Positions 52,883 to 63,063 of a DNA stretch of 64,000 bases are shown here, in pieces. The DNA is from Pirellula staleyi DSM 6068 (GTDB lineage: Bacteria; Planctomycetota; Planctomycetia; Pirellulales; Pirellulaceae). A program made the translations under genes and the position numbers. The notes under the pieces are model-generated. The model saw only the letters and a program-made list of their open reading frames with translations, was not told where the DNA came from and ran no database searches. How positions within the stretch are numbered: the stretch's first letter is position 1; every line of letters begins with the position of its first letter. The stretch is taken from positions 1,984,001 through 2,048,000 of the forward strand of contig NC_013720.1 of assembly GCF_000025185.1 (NCBI RefSeq), in the 5' to 3' direction.

Positions 52883-55747
52883 TTATCCCTTCACCACGAA
52901 GTTGATGAGCTTGCCAGGGACCACGATCGTTTTGACGATCTCTTTGCCGGTCAATAGCTCGATGATACGTGGGTCGGCTTTCGCGGCGGCGATCAGGGTC
53001 TCTTGATCGCTGCCAGCAGCAACCACCACCTTGCTCCGCAGTTTCCCGAGGATCTGCACAGGAATCTCGACTTCGGCATCGCGGGTCAAAGCGTCGTCGA
53101 ACTTCGGCCACGGCTCATAAGCGAGTGAGTGCTTATTGCCCAGCATGTGCCAGAGTTCCTCGGCAATGTGGGGCGCGAGAGGCGAGAGGAGCAGCACGAA
53201 CTTCTCCATCACACTTCTGGGGCGCACCTTCTCCTTGGTGAAGAAGTTGGTGAACTCCATCATCCGCGCAATCGAGGTGTTGAACTGCATGTGCTCGAGG
53301 TCGTAAGTCACTTGCTTGATCGTTTTGTGGAGCAAGCGGAGTTGTTCTTGCGTCGGCTCGACATCTTGTACCGCTTCGAGCAGTTGCATTTCGTCGACAC
53401 GATCGTCGATCATCAACCGCCAGACACGATCGAGGAACGAGCGCACGCCACTCACCCCCGCCATGCTCCAAGGCTTCGTCGCTTCGAGCGGGCCCATGAA
53501 CATTTCGTAGAGTCGCAGCGAATCGGCACCGTACTCTGCAATCACCGTGCTGGGATTGATGACGTTGCCGCGGCTCTTGCTCATTTTGAACGCGCGGCTT
53601 TCGACTCGCACGCTGGGATGATCGACCAGCACGGTGTGCTCGCCTTGCTTCATCACTTGCGAAGTTTCGACTCGCACGGCGCTCACAGCTTCGCCGGTTG
53701 ATTTGGTGACAAACGTGCCATCTTCGAGCTCGCGAACATCAGCTGACGAGATGTAGGTGCCGCCGGCTGTCTGATAGCTGGTGAGCTCGACTTCCCCCAG
53801 GATCATCCCTTGGTTTACAAGCTTCTGGAACGGCTCTTTGGTGCTGACATAGCCTCGATCGAACAGCACTTTGTGCCAGAAGCGCGAGTACAAGAGATGC
53901 AGCACCGCGTGTTCAGCGCCGCCGACGTAGAGGTCGATCGGCATCCATGCTTTTTCTTTTTCGCGATCGACAAACACCTGATCGTTCTTGGGATCGATGA
54001 AGCGCAGGTAGTACCAGCAGCTTCCGGCCCATTGCGGCATGGTGTTGGTTTCGCGGCGGTAGCGCTTGCCGTCGATCGTGGGATAAAGCCACTCGTCGGG
54101 CGCTTTGGCCAGCGGTGGCTCGGGACGACCGTGTGGCTTGTAGTCTTCGAGGTAAGGGAGATCGACCGGGAGATCGGCTGGGTCGACGGCGCGAATCATG
54201 CCGGTTGGATTCAGGTTCTCGTCGAGTTCGTGCAGGATCGGGAAGGGTTCGCCCCAAAAACGCTGGCGGCTGAAGAGCCAATCGCGCAGTTTGTAGTTCA
54301 CCGCTTCGCGCCCCAGACCATCGGTGGCGAGATCGGCGGTAATCTTGGCTTTGAATTCCAGGGTCGTCAGGCCGTTGTACTTGTCCGACGAGTTGATCGC
54401 GCGGCCATACTCGGTGTAGCACGCTTCACCGGAGATCTGTTTTTGATAGTGCGCGAGTTCTTTCTCGCTAGCGCTAGCTGCAGGAGCTTCCGGCGCAACG
54501 ACCGCAGTGATCGGTATGCCATATTGTTTGGCGAACTCATAGTCGCGATCGTCGTGCGCTGGGACAGCCATGATCGCACCAGTGCCGTAGCCCCACAGCA
54601 CGTAGTCGGCAATCCAGATCGGTACAGGCTGTCCGCTCACGGGATTCAGGGCATAACTGCCTGAAAAAACACCAGTTTTTGCCTTCGCGACATCTTGGCG
54701 ATCGCGATCGCTTTTGCTGGCGGCCTTCGCGCAGTAGTCGGCAACGGCTGATTTCTGCTCCGCTGTGGTGAGCGTGGCCACGAACGGATGTTCGGGGGCG
54801 ATCACCATGTAGGTGACACCGAACAAAGTGTCAGGACGTGTGGTGTAGATCCGCAGCACATCGTCGGCCGGTTTACGCGCAAACGGCTGACCAGCGCGCG
54901 ACTTCTTCCAGGCGTCAAACTTTGTTTTTGGGCCGATATAGAAATCGACTTCAGCCCCGACGCTCTTGCCGATCCAGTCGCGCTGGAGCTTCTTAATCCC
55001 CTCGGACCAGTCGAGCCCTTCGAGATCGGACTCGAGCCGCTCGGCATACGACGTGATGCGCAGCATCCATTGACGCAGCGGAATGCGTTGAACTGGATGC
55101 CCACCCCGTTCGCTCTTGCCGTCGATCACTTCTTCGTTGGCCAGCACCGTTCCGAGACCGGGACACCAGTTCACCAGAGCGTCGGACTGAAACGCGAGAC
55201 GATGTTCGTCTTGATACTTGCGAATCGCCTCTTCGCCTTGCCCACTGATATCGCCCGGGATGGGCAGTTCGCTAATCGGACGACCACGCTGCTGGTCGGC
55301 ATCGAACCAGGTATCGAACAGCACCAGAAAAATCCACTGCGTCCAGCGGAAGTACTCGACATCGGTGGTTGCCAGCACGCGGCTCCAGTCGTAGCTGAAA
55401 CCGAGCTCCTTCAGCTGACGCGTGAACTCCGCAATGTTCTGCTCGGTATTGATGCGCGGCGGCGTGTTGGTCTTGATCGCATGTTCTTCAGCCGGAAGGC
55501 CAAACGCATCGAACCCCATCGGGTGCAGCACACTTTTGCCACACATGCGAGCGTAGCGACAGACAATATCCGTGGCGGTGTAGCCTTCGGGATGTCCCAC
55601 GTGCAGACCAGCGCCGCTTGGATAGGGAAACATGTCGAGGACGTACAACTTCTCCGACGTTGGCATCTCGGGGGACTTAAAAGTCTGCGAGGCTTCCCAA
55701 AAGGCTTGCCACTTCGGTTCGATTGCAGCGGGGGTATAGCGAGGCAT
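52883..55747 (-). CDS. leuS: Leucyl-tRNA synthetase
   Basis: A 954-residue class I synthetase. HIGH motif is HVGH in [21 protein letters not shown] is present in [14 protein letters not shown]. The catalytic core and the editing CP1 domain ([42 protein letters not shown]) are both seen. The length exceeds E. coli (860) because of insertions within CP1 and the leucine-specific domain. It charges tRNA-Leu and edits errors. Divergent from map; the 556-base gap upstream carries both promoters. Confidence 0.98.
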   Translation of the reverse strand: MPRYTPAAIEPKWQAFWEASQTFKSPEMPTSEKLYVLDMFPYPSGAGLHVGHPEGYTATDIVCRYARMCGKSVLHPMGFDAFGLPAEEHAIKTNTPPRINTEQNIAEFTRQLKELGFSYDWSRVLATTDVEYFRWTQWIFLVLFDTWFDADQQRGRPISELPIPGDISGQGEEAIRKYQDEHRLAFQSDALVNWCPGLGTVLANEEVIDGKSERGGHPVQRIPLRQWMLRITSYAERLESDLEGLDWSEGIKKLQRDWIGKSVGAEVDFYIGPKTKFDAWKKSRAGQPFARKPADDVLRIYTTRPDTLFGVTYMVIAPEHPFVATLTTAEQKSAVADYCAKAASKSDRDRQDVAKAKTGVFSGSYALNPVSGQPVPIWIADYVLWGYGTGAIMAVPAHDDRDYEFAKQYGIPITAVVAPEAPAASASEKELAHYQKQISGEACYTEYGRAINSSDKYNGLTTLEFKAKITADLATDGLGREAVNYKLRDWLFSRQRFWGEPFPILHELDENLNPTGMIRAVDPADLPVDLPYLEDYKPHGRPEPPLAKAPDEWLYPTIDGKRYRRETNTMPQWAGSCWYYLRFIDPKNDQVFVDREKEKAWMPIDLYVGGAEHAVLHLLYSRFWHKVLFDRGYVSTKEPFQKLVNQGMILGEVELTSYQTAGGTYISSADVRELEDGTFVTKSTGEAVSAVRVETSQVMKQGEHTVLVDHPSVRVESRAFKMSKSRGNVINPSTVIAEYGADSLRLYEMFMGPLEATKPWSMAGVSGVRSFLDRVWRLMIDDRVDEMQLLEAVQDVEPTQEQLRLLHKTIKQVTYDLEHMQFNTSIARMMEFTNFFTKEKVRPRSVMEKFVLLLSPLAPHIAEELWHMLGNKHSLAYEPWPKFDDALTRDAEVEIPVQILGKLRSKVVVAAGSDQETLIAAAKADPRIIELLTGKEIVKTIVVPGKLINFVVKG

Positions 55748-56304
55748 GGGTCACGTGCGAAAACTAGGTCAAAAGGTCAAAATCAGTAGGTAGTCTGGCG
55801 GCTTGTCGATTCATCTCAGACGGCGATAGCCCGCCCGCTGAGGTCCCTGACATCGCGGCCGAGAAATCGTCCCGTGGAAGAAGTACATCGTAGCTGCCAA
55901 TCGCCCGCAGCGCATGGGGTGGCGAACTTCAGGACGGGAGCTTACGTACGAAAGTTCACCGGTTCATGAAAATGTCGAGCATTCTCGGCACAATCATTAC
56001 GGCTAGGGAGTGCTACTGCCTGGGGGTAGCGTGCTGGCACCATTGCCCGATTTGACTGAACTCCGCACAGGTCCTGCAACTTACGGAAAACTGTCGCGGA
56101 CGGAAAGGCGTCGAGACAACCATTCACACCCCATTTCAGTCGAGATCAGCCGCATCGCAACCTAGGCTCAGCGACAAAACAGTGTTAAAATTTGGAGTGC
56201 CCGCGAGGCTGTCCCTATCAATCTGATTGAGCAGTGTCGCGTGGTTATTGGTCGCATGGATGCTCGGTACTCGGTGGTTCGACGGAAAGATTGCGGGGGA
56301 TGTG
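55748..56304. other. Intergenic region, divergent leuS / map
   Basis: About 560 bases without a gene. It contains the start region of leuS on one side and of map on the other, with no T-box or attenuator-like hairpin recognised. A frame that opens at 56227 runs into map in the same phase and is probably untranslated leader. Confidence 0.45.
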
Positions 56305-57132
56305 ATGCTTTATAAACGACAGCGGCTCGAACTGAAGGAAACCGAACGCGAATCGATGCGCGCTGCTGGCCGCTTTAATGGCCGCGTGATGGATCTTGTG
56401 CGCGAAAACATTCGCCCCGGCATCACCACTGGCGAGATCGATCGGCTGGTCGAAACCTTCACCCGCGATCATGGCCACGTTCCCGCGACGCTCGGCTATC
56501 CCGGCCAGATGTACCCCTACCCCAAAAGTTGCTGCACCAGCGTGAACGACGTGATTTGTCACGGCATTCCTGGCGACTACGAACTGCGCGAGGGCGACAT
56601 TGTGAACGTCGACCTCACCAGCATCGTCGCCGGTTGGCACGGCGATTCGTCTGAAACGTTTTTGATTGGCGAAGTGTCGGACATTTCGCGCCGCGTTTCG
56701 CAGTGTGCGTTCGACTGCATGTGGCTTGCCATCGACGCCCTCACCCCTAACTGCCGCATCTCGGAAATCGGCGATGCGATTGTTCGGCACGCCCGCAAGT
56801 GCGGTTTTAGCGTGGTGCAAGAGTACGTTGGTCACGGACTCGGTAAGAAGTTCCATCAGCCACCCACGATTCCTCACGATCCAACCCCCGAGAGCCGACG
56901 TCAACGACTACAACCCGGCCTCTGCTTCACGATCGAGCCGATGATCAACAGCGGCGCGAAAGAAACTTTTCTCAGCAGCCGCGATGGCTGGACGGTTCGA
57001 ACCAAAGATGGAGGGCTGAGCGCCCAGTTCGAGCACACGATTCTGATGACCGAAGAAGGTCCCGAAGTCCTTACGCTCACCAAGCATGGTCCCCAGCGTG
57101 GCGATCAGCTGAAACTCTCGACGGGCAATTAG
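56305..57132 (+). CDS. map: Methionine aminopeptidase type I
   Basis: A 275-residue metallopeptidase. ATG 56305 (MLYKRQRLELK) is the likely start, with gggggatg upstream; the frame is open from 56227. The five metal ligands are present in order: Asp in NVDLTS, Asp in GDSSETF, His in GHGLGKKFHQPP, Glu in IEPMINSG and Glu in FEHTILMT. CTSVNDVICHGIP is the substrate-binding segment. It removes the initiator Met. The zinc-ribbon/vWA gene begins 36 bases later. Confidence 0.97.
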   Translation: MLYKRQRLELKETERESMRAAGRFNGRVMDLVRENIRPGITTGEIDRLVETFTRDHGHVPATLGYPGQMYPYPKSCCTSVNDVICHGIPGDYELREGDIVNVDLTSIVAGWHGDSSETFLIGEVSDISRRVSQCAFDCMWLAIDALTPNCRISEIGDAIVRHARKCGFSVVQEYVGHGLGKKFHQPPTIPHDPTPESRRQRLQPGLCFTIEPMINSGAKETFLSSRDGWTVRTKDGGLSAQFEHTILMTEEGPEVLTLTKHGPQRGDQLKLSTGN

Positions 57133-57168
57133 CGCCGCGAATCAACCTCATCCTCGAAGGAGCCGCAC

Positions 57169-58338
57169 GTGAAAATCATCTGCATTCATTGCGGCGGCTC
57201 CCTGACGATTGCAGCCGAGCAACTGGGCACCAAGGGGCGATGTCCACACTGCAAGCAGTCGATCACGCTCCCCAAGGCCGATGCTGCCAAATCGACGAGC
57301 GAAACGGATCGCCCGCGCGGAAGTGTCACCAGCGTGCTCGATAGCAGCCTCTCAGGGCTCGCGTCGCTCGTCATTCACCTCGTGATCATGCTGGTCATTG
57401 CGCTCACGCACAACGCCACCGAAGGAAGCGGCGAAGGACTTACCAATGATGTCCTGATCGGCATTCTTCCGAGCGAACAGCTCAGCGACACCATGGAAGA
57501 GCAGATCACCACCGACGCGGTGCAAAAAGATCAGTCGAGCGACGTGCTGAGCGAAACCTTGCAGGTCGAATCTCCAGCCGCGAGTTCCGCCGGTGAAGGA
57601 ATGCTTTCGCTCTCCGATCTTTCCCCAAGCGCGACCGACGGTGGGTCGATGGACCTCGGCACAGTGCAACTCGGTGGTGGGTCGATGGCTGGTGGCAGCT
57701 GGGATGGCATGCTGCAAAATCTCCGTCGAAACGGGCTCGATATCGTGATTTGTTTCGATAGCACCGGCAGTATGTCGGGCGAGATCACGCAAGTGAAACG
57801 CCAGATCGAACAGATCGGAACTACCTTAGTGACGCTTGTTCCCAAAGCGCGAATCAGCATCTGCACCTATCGCGACGAGGGTGATGAGTACGTCGTCAAA
57901 GGGTGCCCACTCACCGGAAGTATTCAGGAAGTTTCGGGCTACCTCGGAAATATCTCGGCAGGTGGTGGTGGCGATCTTCCGGAAGCTGTCGAAGAAGGTT
58001 TGTACTACGCTTCCAGTCAAAACCGTTTTCGTCCTCAAGCTCGCAAAGTGATTTTGATTTTTGGCGATGCCCCGCCACATCCTGAAAAACTAGCGCGCTG
58101 TGTGGAACTGGCGACCAGTTTTCGCAAGCAACACAATGGTGTGGTCAGCACAGTCACATGCCGTGCGATTGAGCCACTTCCTGAGTTCTACGAGATTGCA
58201 GTTGCCGGTGGTGGCGAGGCATTCCTCACGACCGATCAGAAACAAATCGTTTCGCAGCTGATGGTGCTCGTCTTTGGAAGTCAGCATCGCAGCAAAGTGC
58301 TCGAGGCTTTCAAGTTGCTCGATGCCGCTGGTGAATGA
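57169..58338 (+). CDS. Zinc-ribbon, transmembrane, von Willebrand A domain protein
   Basis: A 389-residue protein starting at GTG 57169, with aaggag upstream. Residues 1-40 are a zinc ribbon (CIHCGG ... CPHCKQSI). A hydrophobic segment at about residues 62-80 (LASLVIHLVIMLVIALTH) leads to a Ser/Gly/Asp-rich linker (about 85-180), then a vWA domain (about 180-380) with the MIDAS DSTGSM (usual DxSxS) and TYRDEGDEYV. The layout places the zinc ribbon in the cytoplasm and the metal-dependent adhesion domain outside. Partner and function unknown. It is 36 bases downstream of map. Confidence 0.85.
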   Translation: MKIICIHCGGSLTIAAEQLGTKGRCPHCKQSITLPKADAAKSTSETDRPRGSVTSVLDSSLSGLASLVIHLVIMLVIALTHNATEGSGEGLTNDVLIGILPSEQLSDTMEEQITTDAVQKDQSSDVLSETLQVESPAASSAGEGMLSLSDLSPSATDGGSMDLGTVQLGGGSMAGGSWDGMLQNLRRNGLDIVICFDSTGSMSGEITQVKRQIEQIGTTLVTLVPKARISICTYRDEGDEYVVKGCPLTGSIQEVSGYLGNISAGGGGDLPEAVEEGLYYASSQNRFRPQARKVILIFGDAPPHPEKLARCVELATSFRKQHNGVVSTVTCRAIEPLPEFYEIAVAGGGEAFLTTDQKQIVSQLMVLVFGSQHRSKVLEAFKLLDAAGE

Positions 58339-58429
58339 GCAGCCGTTTCACAGCGCCATCGCTACCTAGTCTGGCCTTGTCTAGGAACGAGCAGCTTAGG
58401 ATCGATCCTCTCCAGGAGTTCTACGGATC

Positions 58430-59191
58430 ATGTCGCGCACTCTGGTGTTGCTCGGAACGGCTGGCTATCACCCGAGCGATGTGCGCCAAACCAGCTGTTT
58501 GATGATTCCAGAGCTCGGCATTGTTCTCGATGCCGGAACTGGTTTTTATCGCACGCGCGAATTTCTCCAGACATCGACGCTCGACATCTTTCTGTCGCAT
58601 GTGCACCTCGATCATGTGATCGGACTCACCTATCTCTTCAACGTCGTGGATCGCCGCGATATGCAGCGTGTGGCAGTGCATGGTGAAGCTGCCAAACTTG
58701 CAGCGATCGAGAAGCACATGCTCGATACGACCCTCTTCCCGGTGCCGCTGCCATGTCAATGGCTGCCACTGACTGGTCCCGTCGCGATCGGCGGCGGTGG
58801 CACGCTGCGCACTTTTCCGCTGAAGCATCCCGGGGGATCGCTCGGCATGCGACTCGATTTTCCCGATGGTTCGCTGGCCTACATCACCGACACCACGGCT
58901 GCTAAGTCGGCTGACTACGTCCATGAAATTCGTGGCGTCGATCTACTGATCCACGAATGCAATTTTGCCGACGGCTACGAAGACTGGGCCGAAAAAACAG
59001 GCCACAGCTGCCTGACGCCTGTATGCGAAGTGGCGCGAGCCGCCGAAGCCAAACGATTGGTGCTGGTGCATCACAATCCAGTCGCGGATCAGCCCCGTCG
59101 AGCCCCGGAATTGGTGCTCGATCTGCAGCATGCTCGTTCCATCTTCCCGGCCGTCAGCATGGGAAACGACCGGGATCAATTTACATTCTAA
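58430..59191 (+). CDS. MBL-fold metallo-hydrolase (RNase Z-like subgroup)
   Basis: A 253-residue protein. The metal-binding motif HxHxDH is in LSHVHLDHVIGL; ITDTTA, LIHECNF and VLVHHNP continue the family order. The N-terminus LLGTAGYHPSDVRQTSCLMIPELGIVLDAGTGFYRT is the usual beta-lactamase fold start. The substrate could be phosphodiester, RNA or a cyclic ester. It is 91 bases after the vWA gene on the same strand and convergent with the DUF4139-like gene. Confidence 0.88.
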   Translation: MSRTLVLLGTAGYHPSDVRQTSCLMIPELGIVLDAGTGFYRTREFLQTSTLDIFLSHVHLDHVIGLTYLFNVVDRRDMQRVAVHGEAAKLAAIEKHMLDTTLFPVPLPCQWLPLTGPVAIGGGGTLRTFPLKHPGGSLGMRLDFPDGSLAYITDTTAAKSADYVHEIRGVDLLIHECNFADGYEDWAEKTGHSCLTPVCEVARAAEAKRLVLVHHNPVADQPRRAPELVLDLQHARSIFPAVSMGNDRDQFTF

Positions 59192-59227
59192 AAACTCGCT
59201 ACGATTAGCTTGGGCGATCACGCTCGG

Positions 59228-61342
59228 CTATTTGATGTCGATACCTAGCAGGTACTGATCGAGAGCACTTCGCAGTTTGGTTTCTTCGTCGATCGCAGCG
59301 GTAATGAGACCACGCAGGCGCTCAATCTCGTCCTCTTGCTCGGTGAATTTCGTGATATAGCGCCGGAAGAGATCCGACTCCTTCGGGAGCTGCGCCATGT
59401 TATCGCGGATTCGCTTCTGCTCTTGATCGATGACAACCACCTGACGATCGAGTTCAGCCCGCTTCTGCACAGCCTTCTGAATCGAATCCTTGCGAGCCAC
59501 AATCTCTTGCAGCGCCTTCTTCACTTCGGCTGAAACAACCGTTGCCTGCAGGTAGATCTGCACCTGATTGTTGTTCAGGTTGTTAGCCGCAAGTTGTTCG
59601 GTAAGCTGTTGCTCCTCATGGACCACCAGCGTGGCGGCTTTTCCAGGCTCGGCCTTCACGGCAAAGCGATAAAGGTCACGCGTTTTCTCCGACGGCTCGG
59701 CAGGCTCGAGTAGCTTCCAGTTAGCTACCACGGGGTACTCGATCAGCACCGTTTTCTCACTTTTTCCGCTGTTTTTGATGACATACGACTTCTTACGTTC
59801 CAGCTTCGTGCTGACAAACAGCACCCCTTTGGCCAGACGAATGCTGACGAGCGATTGCGGCGAATTCGTAAGCGATGGTGCCACTTCGGTATCGAGATCC
59901 ATCGCATAGCTGATGAGGCGTTCGGTGCCAGGCTGCAGATCTTGAATCTGTGCATCGCCGGCATAGGCCCCATCGTCGAACACAGTGATCGGACCCTGCA
60001 TCAAGTGCAGGTCGGTCGAGTTCTTCAGACGCAGTCCACTCAGTGGATGCTTGATGTGGCTCGCTTCGTTGTAGATCGAAACTTTGGATCCCTCGACCGA
60101 GTCGTTCACGATCGGCAGCATCGCGCTGGTGCTACGCGAGAGCTTTACTGGTGTGGCGATGGCGTATCGAAACATCTCGCCGACATCCGAAGCATTGGCG
60201 ACACTTTCGAGCGAGCTCTTCAGCGTAGCCCGATCGTAACCAGAACTCGGTGAGGCAAAACCGGGGGCAGGTGGTGCTGACGGAGCTGCGGCAGCCAGAT
60301 TCTTCCGTAGTTCGCGACTGCGAGCCAAACCGTCTTGCTTGCCTGCTTCCATTTGCTCGCCGAGCATGGCGAAATCTTGTTCGGCATCTTTCAGCGACTG
60401 ATCATACGTACGTGGACGTAGCGAAGCATAAAGCTCGGGCTTTACCTCAGGACGAGCCAAATAGAGTGGCTGATAGAGGTCCATCACAAACGAGATCGGC
60501 CGACCACTCACCAGCGTGAGATTCACATCGTTCCAGTCAGCTTCGGTAGTGTTCTCGACAATCGCCCAGCCTTGCAAAAGTGGCTGCTTGTCGTTGTCGA
60601 GCACGAGTCGATAGCTGGTCTTCCAAATCGGTGCCTCTTGGATATAGCCCACGCGCACTGCACGCTTGCCAGCACCGAGGAAATTCAGCGAAACAAGCTT
60701 CTTTTCTTGGGATTTTCCTGACGCGAGGACCAGCAGCGCTTGACGCAATTCGGCATCGAGCTTGGCGTTGGTGAGTTTGATGCGTCCCACATTGTCGAGC
60801 GATACACTTCGCAAGCCTTCGTCGGTCAGAAGGGTCAGGTACGACTGCTCGATCGTATCTTCTTTGCCAACAGCGACGATTCGTTTTTCAACGCCGATGA
60901 TCGTTCCAGCAACTTTGGTAGGAGCATCGATTTCGATCGCTTCGCCACGAATCTGTCCGAGAAGATCGGCGAGCGTTGGATTGCGCGTCAGATCGATCGA
61001 GAATGTCGACAGCGTTCGTGTGATCGGGTCTTTGCTACCGTACGATACTGTCGAAATGCGTCCTCCGCCAAGATCTTCGAGCACCATGCTCTTTAGTAGA
61101 TCGTTGATGTCTTTGACATTGAACTGGAGTTCAACTGCACTGTTCCCTTCGACTTCGCCTGCATGTTCGAAGAAGGCCACACCGCTGCTGTACATCACGA
61201 CACGTTTGATCGGGAGATCGCTCAAATTGGTTTCCTCGGCATGAAGCGTGGAGACAGCGACGATCATCACGAGCGACGATGTGGCTGTTCGAATCATCAT
61301 GGCAGCGAGTCGCGTGAGACGAAAGAGTGCAAACGACTTCAT
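59228..61342 (-). CDS. Secreted DUF4139-like protein
   Basis: A 704-residue protein with a signal peptide near residues 14-35 (MMIRTATSSLVMIVAVSTLHAEE). The DUF4139 signature covers about 230-330: IWKTSYRLVLDNDKQPLLQGWAIVENTTEADWNDVNLTLVSGRPISFVMDLYQPLY. A region of coiled coil follows near the C-terminus (KKALQEIVARKDSIQKAVQKRAELDRQ). Function unknown; the family is widespread in planctomycetes and other bacteria. The gene is single; an upstream gap of 374 bases separates it from the Cfa gene. Confidence 0.88.
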   Translation of the reverse strand: MKSFALFRLTRLAAMMIRTATSSLVMIVAVSTLHAEETNLSDLPIKRVVMYSSGVAFFEHAGEVEGNSAVELQFNVKDINDLLKSMVLEDLGGGRISTVSYGSKDPITRTLSTFSIDLTRNPTLADLLGQIRGEAIEIDAPTKVAGTIIGVEKRIVAVGKEDTIEQSYLTLLTDEGLRSVSLDNVGRIKLTNAKLDAELRQALLVLASGKSQEKKLVSLNFLGAGKRAVRVGYIQEAPIWKTSYRLVLDNDKQPLLQGWAIVENTTEADWNDVNLTLVSGRPISFVMDLYQPLYLARPEVKPELYASLRPRTYDQSLKDAEQDFAMLGEQMEAGKQDGLARSRELRKNLAAAAPSAPPAPGFASPSSGYDRATLKSSLESVANASDVGEMFRYAIATPVKLSRSTSAMLPIVNDSVEGSKVSIYNEASHIKHPLSGLRLKNSTDLHLMQGPITVFDDGAYAGDAQIQDLQPGTERLISYAMDLDTEVAPSLTNSPQSLVSIRLAKGVLFVSTKLERKKSYVIKNSGKSEKTVLIEYPVVANWKLLEPAEPSEKTRDLYRFAVKAEPGKAATLVVHEEQQLTEQLAANNLNNNQVQIYLQATVVSAEVKKALQEIVARKDSIQKAVQKRAELDRQVVVIDQEQKRIRDNMAQLPKESDLFRRYITKFTEQEDEIERLRGLITAAIDEETKLRSALDQYLLGIDIK

Positions 61343-61716
61343 CGGAGCGATCCTCCAGCAGATAAGTTTTTCGCTCGGCAGAGCGAGGAATCTCGGGGAC
61401 AGATATTAGGATGCGAGCACTTTGTGAAGCGATCGCTTTGAGACGCGAGGGGAGCTAGGAAGCGGGGACCACCCCGCAGGGAGTCTACTTCACGTCCTCA
61501 CCACAGTCAGACGATGCTCGTCCAGAAAACGTTCTTGAGTCCCCTAAAAACGGCGTAAGAACCACTCGCGGAGCTAGCGCCAGTGGACCGCGAGATGCCC
61601 GTAATGGCCCGATCGCCGTGCCAATGGGCCAGAGAATGCCCCAGCTGATTCGCGGGATAGGGAATGTGATCTCAGCGAACTGCCGGGGCCGAGATCAAGA
61701 TTTCGCGAAGAAGGGG
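61343..61716. other. Intergenic region upstream of the DUF4139-like gene
   Basis: No gene. gcgggg/ccccgc (61462-61477) makes a 6-bp stem with a 4-base loop but no T tract; it might end the Cfa transcript or be chance. It also contains the promoter of the DUF4139-like gene. Confidence 0.4.
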
Positions 61717-63063
61717 CTAAACCACAGCGCTGGACGCGAGCGAGTGCCGACGATTATCGGGTTTCACCAGCACCAGCTGAACGAGCCCGAGTTGCTGTTC
61801 GCGAAAGCCACCCTCGCAGTAGCAAAGGTAGTACTCCCACATGCGCAGAAATTCGTCGCCGAGGTTCATGTCCCGCAACTTCGGCAGCACGCTGAAGAAG
61901 TTCCTTCGCCAGTCGGCTAGTGTGCGGGCATAGTGCTGCGGGGCATCTTCGAGGTGAAAGATTTTCAGATCAGTCGCGCGTCGTACTGAGGTCGCCATGC
62001 TTTCCACACTCGGCAAACAGCCACCGGGAAAGATGTACCGCTGTATGAAGTCGACACTCTTCAAGTAGTTCTGGTGCAGCTGATCGGCTAGCGTAATGCC
62101 TTGAATCAGCGCGAGACCATTGGGCTTGAGCAGCTTGCTGCAGGTTGCAAAGTACTGATCGAGGAACTCGTGTCCCACCGCTTCGATCATTTCGATACTG
62201 ACAAGCTTGTCGAAGGTCCCTTCCATCTGACGATAGTCGCGTAGCACAATCGTGACACGATCGGAGAGTCCAGCCTCGCGAACCTTTTCGGTAGCGAAAT
62301 CAAACTGCCGCTGTGAAATGGTGATGCCGGTTACACGGCACCCACAGGTCTGCGCGGCATGGATGGCAAGACCTCCCCAGCCGCAACCGATTTCGAGCAA
62401 GTGATCGGAAGCCTGGAGGTCGAGTTTTTCGCAGATACGCTGAAACTTATGCTGCTGCGCTTCTGCGAGAGAACTGTTCGCCGCAGGATAAATAGCGGAA
62501 CTATAAGCCATCGAATGATCGAGCCACGACGAAAAGAAATCATTGCCCAGATCGTAGTGCGCCGCAATGTTTCGCTTGCTTCCCGTTTCGCTATTGCCTT
62601 GACGCCAGTGCCAAAGTCGCAACAGCGGCTGCACCACAAATCCAGCTGCCGATTCCAGAGCGCTCATCGCTTTAGAGTTGCGAATCATCAGCCGAACGAC
62701 GTTCGTCAGATCGGGCGTGCTCCAGTCGCCATCCATATAGCTTTCAGCTGCGGCAATCGAGCCACCGAGTGCGATGCGGCGAAACATTCGATCGTGGTGA
62801 ACGCGAATCTCGGCGACAAGATTGTCAGCGGACTTCTCTCCGAACTGGTGCGTCGTACCGTCGAGTATGAGATGAAGTTCGCCAGCGACGAGCGTGCGTA
62901 ATTTCGCAAGCACACCTCCGCGCATGCGGGCATCGATCCACGACAGCTTTGCGGGGGAAGCTCGCTCAGGAGCGTTGCTTTTCACGCCAGGGGAGTTGGA
63001 CTTGGGATTGCCTGATTCGGTCGTGTCGCCGGGTGGGAGAACGAGGGACATTTCTTGATCCAT
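61717..63063 (-). CDS. cfa: Cyclopropane-fatty-acyl-phospholipid synthase family protein
   Basis: A 448-residue SAM-dependent methyltransferase from ATG 63063 (MDQEMSLVLPPGD), or 465 residues from a TTG at 63114. SAM motif I is LLEIGCGWGGLAIHAAQT; SIEMIEAVGHEFLDQYF and LQGITLADQ are typical of Cfa. The N-terminal domain with its lipid-binding LVAGELHLILDGTTHQF is kept. It adds a methylene to unsaturated lipid chains. The start lies within the end of the DUF1365 gene, an overlap of about 80 bases, so translation is probably coupled. Confidence 0.92.
   Translation of the reverse strand: MDQEMSLVLPPGDTTESGNPKSNSPGVKSNAPERASPAKLSWIDARMRGGVLAKLRTLVAGELHLILDGTTHQFGEKSADNLVAEIRVHHDRMFRRIALGGSIAAAESYMDGDWSTPDLTNVVRLMIRNSKAMSALESAAGFVVQPLLRLWHWRQGNSETGSKRNIAAHYDLGNDFFSSWLDHSMAYSSAIYPAANSSLAEAQQHKFQRICEKLDLQASDHLLEIGCGWGGLAIHAAQTCGCRVTGITISQRQFDFATEKVREAGLSDRVTIVLRDYRQMEGTFDKLVSIEMIEAVGHEFLDQYFATCSKLLKPNGLALIQGITLADQLHQNYLKSVDFIQRYIFPGGCLPSVESMATSVRRATDLKIFHLEDAPQHYARTLADWRRNFFSVLPKLRDMNLGDEFLRMWEYYLCYCEGGFREQQLGLVQLVLVKPDNRRHSLASSAVV

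Noticed and set aside
53810-55789. Two long reading frames on the plus strand opposite leuS (284 and 333 residues)
   Set aside because: They lie in the shadow of a certain leucyl-tRNA synthetase, show no domain or signal sequence and are caused by GC-rich codon bias.
61462-61477. Short GC-rich stem downstream of cfa as a terminator
   Set aside because: Only 6 bp, no T tract, so no terminator was called.
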